A model generated the notes under the pieces. The model was not told where the DNA came from and made no database searches. It was given only the letters and a program-made list of their open reading frames with translations. Positions 62,469 through 64,000 of a DNA stretch of 64,000 nucleotides are shown in pieces. The translations under genes and the position numbers were made by a program. The stretch lies in contig CM036168.1 in assembly GCA_020631735.1 (NCBI GenBank), positions 99,633,384-99,697,383 of the forward strand, given 5' to 3'. Each line of letters begins with the position of its first letter. The first letter of the stretch is position 1. Source of the DNA: Saccharum officinarum (taxonomy: Eukaryota > Streptophyta > Magnoliopsida > Poales > Poaceae).

Positions 62469-64000
62469 CGCCCGCTCCCGCCCCCTGTTCGCTGGGCTGA
62501 ACTGCCTTGGGCCGGAGCCCAAGCCGGGCCGACGCGCCTGATTTTCCCCAAGCGCGTGCTCGGGCCGAAAGCCGTAGCCGGCCGGTTGACTTTACTGGGC
62601 CGGCCCGTTAGCGATAAGAAAAATTGGTTTTCGTTTTTCTTTTATTATTTGAAAATAGCAATGGTTTGAAAAATGTTTGACTACTCAAATTTGCTCCAAA
62701 TCTATTGCAATAAATTTTGTTAGGTTCCTTATCATCAGATATACTTGGGAAAAATATTGCATGTCAAGTTTGAAATATTTTTCTGTAGAGTTTTTATTTA
62801 ATCACCGAAACTGCTGTTTTCTTGTTAAATATGTAATAAATCATAAAAAGTCCAGAAAAATATGGTTCCACTTGCATTAATTTTCTTTTGTGATGTACTT
62901 TCTAGGAAAAATACGATCCATGCATGTTCTGTAGAAAAATCTTAAGGTGTTGTACAAGTGTTTAATATTGCTAATAATTGTTATTTTTGCTAGAGAGAAA
63001 AAGATGAATAAAACATGCATGTGATAAATTTTCTATAGTGATTGTTGATTGTGTAGAATGTAAGAAAAATGTTAAATCTGTTGTTTGATACTTTTCATAG
63101 TATAAAGTATTTTTATGTTCATTTTTAGGCCCTAGCTTGTTATTTCTGTGTAGACAGTTCTAGTAATCCAAATGCAATGAAAATTTTGTGGTATGCTAGA
63201 TTAGATGATAGAAAGCTACTGTAATTTTCTAATATTTTTATGTGCTACCAAAATAGGTGTTGCTGTTCAAACCTAGTTGCAATTAGGGTTTAATTAACCT
63301 TGTTAATGCATGACTAGTTAATAAGATTTGCTTTGGTGTATCTTTGAAGCATTTAATAAGATGTGCTGACTTAGCATAGTAGTAGTAGAAGAGAATGCAG
63401 TAGATGACATGTGCTTGTAGTCTGTATTCTTGGATGATGTTGACTACCTTATAGAAGAGTTATATTCCTACTTTATGAGATAAAGTAAATCTATTTATCT
63501 ACATTTCATTCATCATGACTATTACATGTCATTTCCGCAATGTACCTAGGCATAAGCACTTATACGATTGCATCATACAGGATCGCAGGAAGTAACGCCA
63601 GTAGCAGTTCCCGAGGAGCCGAAAGAGCAGCCCGAGGAGCAGGAAGTGCCCGAAGCCGACGAGGAGGTCGGTGAGGATCTTCTAGAGTGCCCAGACCACC
63701 GTCCGAGCTCTTTCGAGAGAGGCAAGCCCCGGAGCATTTTTCTCCTCCGGTTTGTAAATATTTTATTAATGCTTTACTTTAACTGTTGCATTATATTTAG
63801 GAGTTGTTTGCAACTGTTGCTGCATTATACCTTGTTTACTCCGTTCTACCCTATCCTTGTCACCTTGTTATTCGCAGTCAAGTAATTGCTTAGCTTGCTT
63901 AGACCGGTAGAAGTCGGGTGATTTCCTATCACCTGCGAGCTATAGGTGGTTACCTGGATCTGCTTGAGAAAGTATGTCATCTGAGAATAACTAAGTGTTA
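62469..64000 (+). mobile_element. Element A 3' LTR, partial (continues beyond window)
   Basis: Matches A's 5' LTR from 15334 to about 16865 collinearly, starting CGCCCGCTCCCGCC. It includes the end of the GC-rich block, the intron-like AT-rich stretch and the acidic peptide segment from 63581. The first 1.1 kb of this LTR is missing because of the deletion that also truncated A's pol and D's 5' LTR. Confidence 0.88.
63581..63750 (+). CDS. LTR-borne exon-like acidic peptide segment (element A, 3' LTR)
   Basis: After GCATCATACAG the frame reads SQEVTPVAVPEEPKEQPEEQ and on to GEDLLECPDHRPSSFERGKP. Frame conserved against 16446-16610 with a handful of substitutions and no indel. Confidence 0.4.

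Noticed and set aside
1..64000. CRISPR arrays, bacterial operons, rRNA or tRNA genes
   Set aside because: No regularly spaced repeats, no prokaryotic gene layout, and no tRNA or rRNA sequence recognised by eye; a tRNAscan or Infernal run would be decisive.

Overview
The window looks like a plant nuclear chromosome from a grass (Poaceae, probably Andropogoneae such as a sorghum/sugarcane relative). The evidence is a GC-rich thaumatin-like gene, many grass-type MITEs, and very large Ty3/gypsy chromovirus LTR retrotransposons nested in one another. There are two 100-N assembly gaps (1665-1764 and 55053-55152). Species assignment is inference; no bacterial or viral genome features are seen.

Region 1 (1-14195) is a gene-bearing, MITE-rich stretch. 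It holds a possible first exon of a leftward gene (about 813-1000), one intact gene for a secreted thaumatin-like (PR-5 family) protein on the minus strand (10185-10943) with a TATA box and a duplicated ACGTGGGGG element, and about a dozen small DNA transposons. One is a textbook hAT-type MITE with an exact 8-bp target duplication. Others form inverted pairs around the thaumatin gene.

Region 2 (14196-64000) is almost entirely a nest of four long-LTR elements of one chromovirus-like group, named A, D, C and B here. A (plus strand) starts at 14196 and runs past the right edge. D (plus strand, 22084-62468) sits inside A's 3' LTR; a deletion at 22084 removed most of A's pol, the first 1.1 kb of A's 3' LTR and exactly 293 bp of D's 5' LTR. 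C (minus strand, 26985-40116, TSD GTTAC) sits in D's leader. B (minus strand, 48194-62025, TSD TATTC) sits in D's 3' LTR. Boundaries come from the terminal TG...CA, TSDs, PBS, PPT and matching LTR lengths.

The main discovery candidate is an extra ORF between the leader and gag in A, C and B. Its product begins, directly after the initiator Met, with an almost exact copy of the histone H3 N-terminal tail (ARTKQTARKSTGG...), with K14 and K18 replaced by R and H. The tail is fused to a non-histone middle domain, a long coiled coil and a very acidic C-terminus; there is no histone fold. The same elements encode (C, B) an integrase with a C-terminal chromodomain, a fold whose usual ligand is a methylated H3 tail. 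The pairing suggests a self-recognition or chromatin-mimicry system. The elements also share structured RNA candidates: a leader hairpin with compensatory base changes, a conserved LTR hairpin between splice-like signals, and a hairpin just before the PPT. All gag-pol copies here are defective (stops, catalytic Asp to Asn changes, deletions, frameshifts), but ORF1 of B is fully open.
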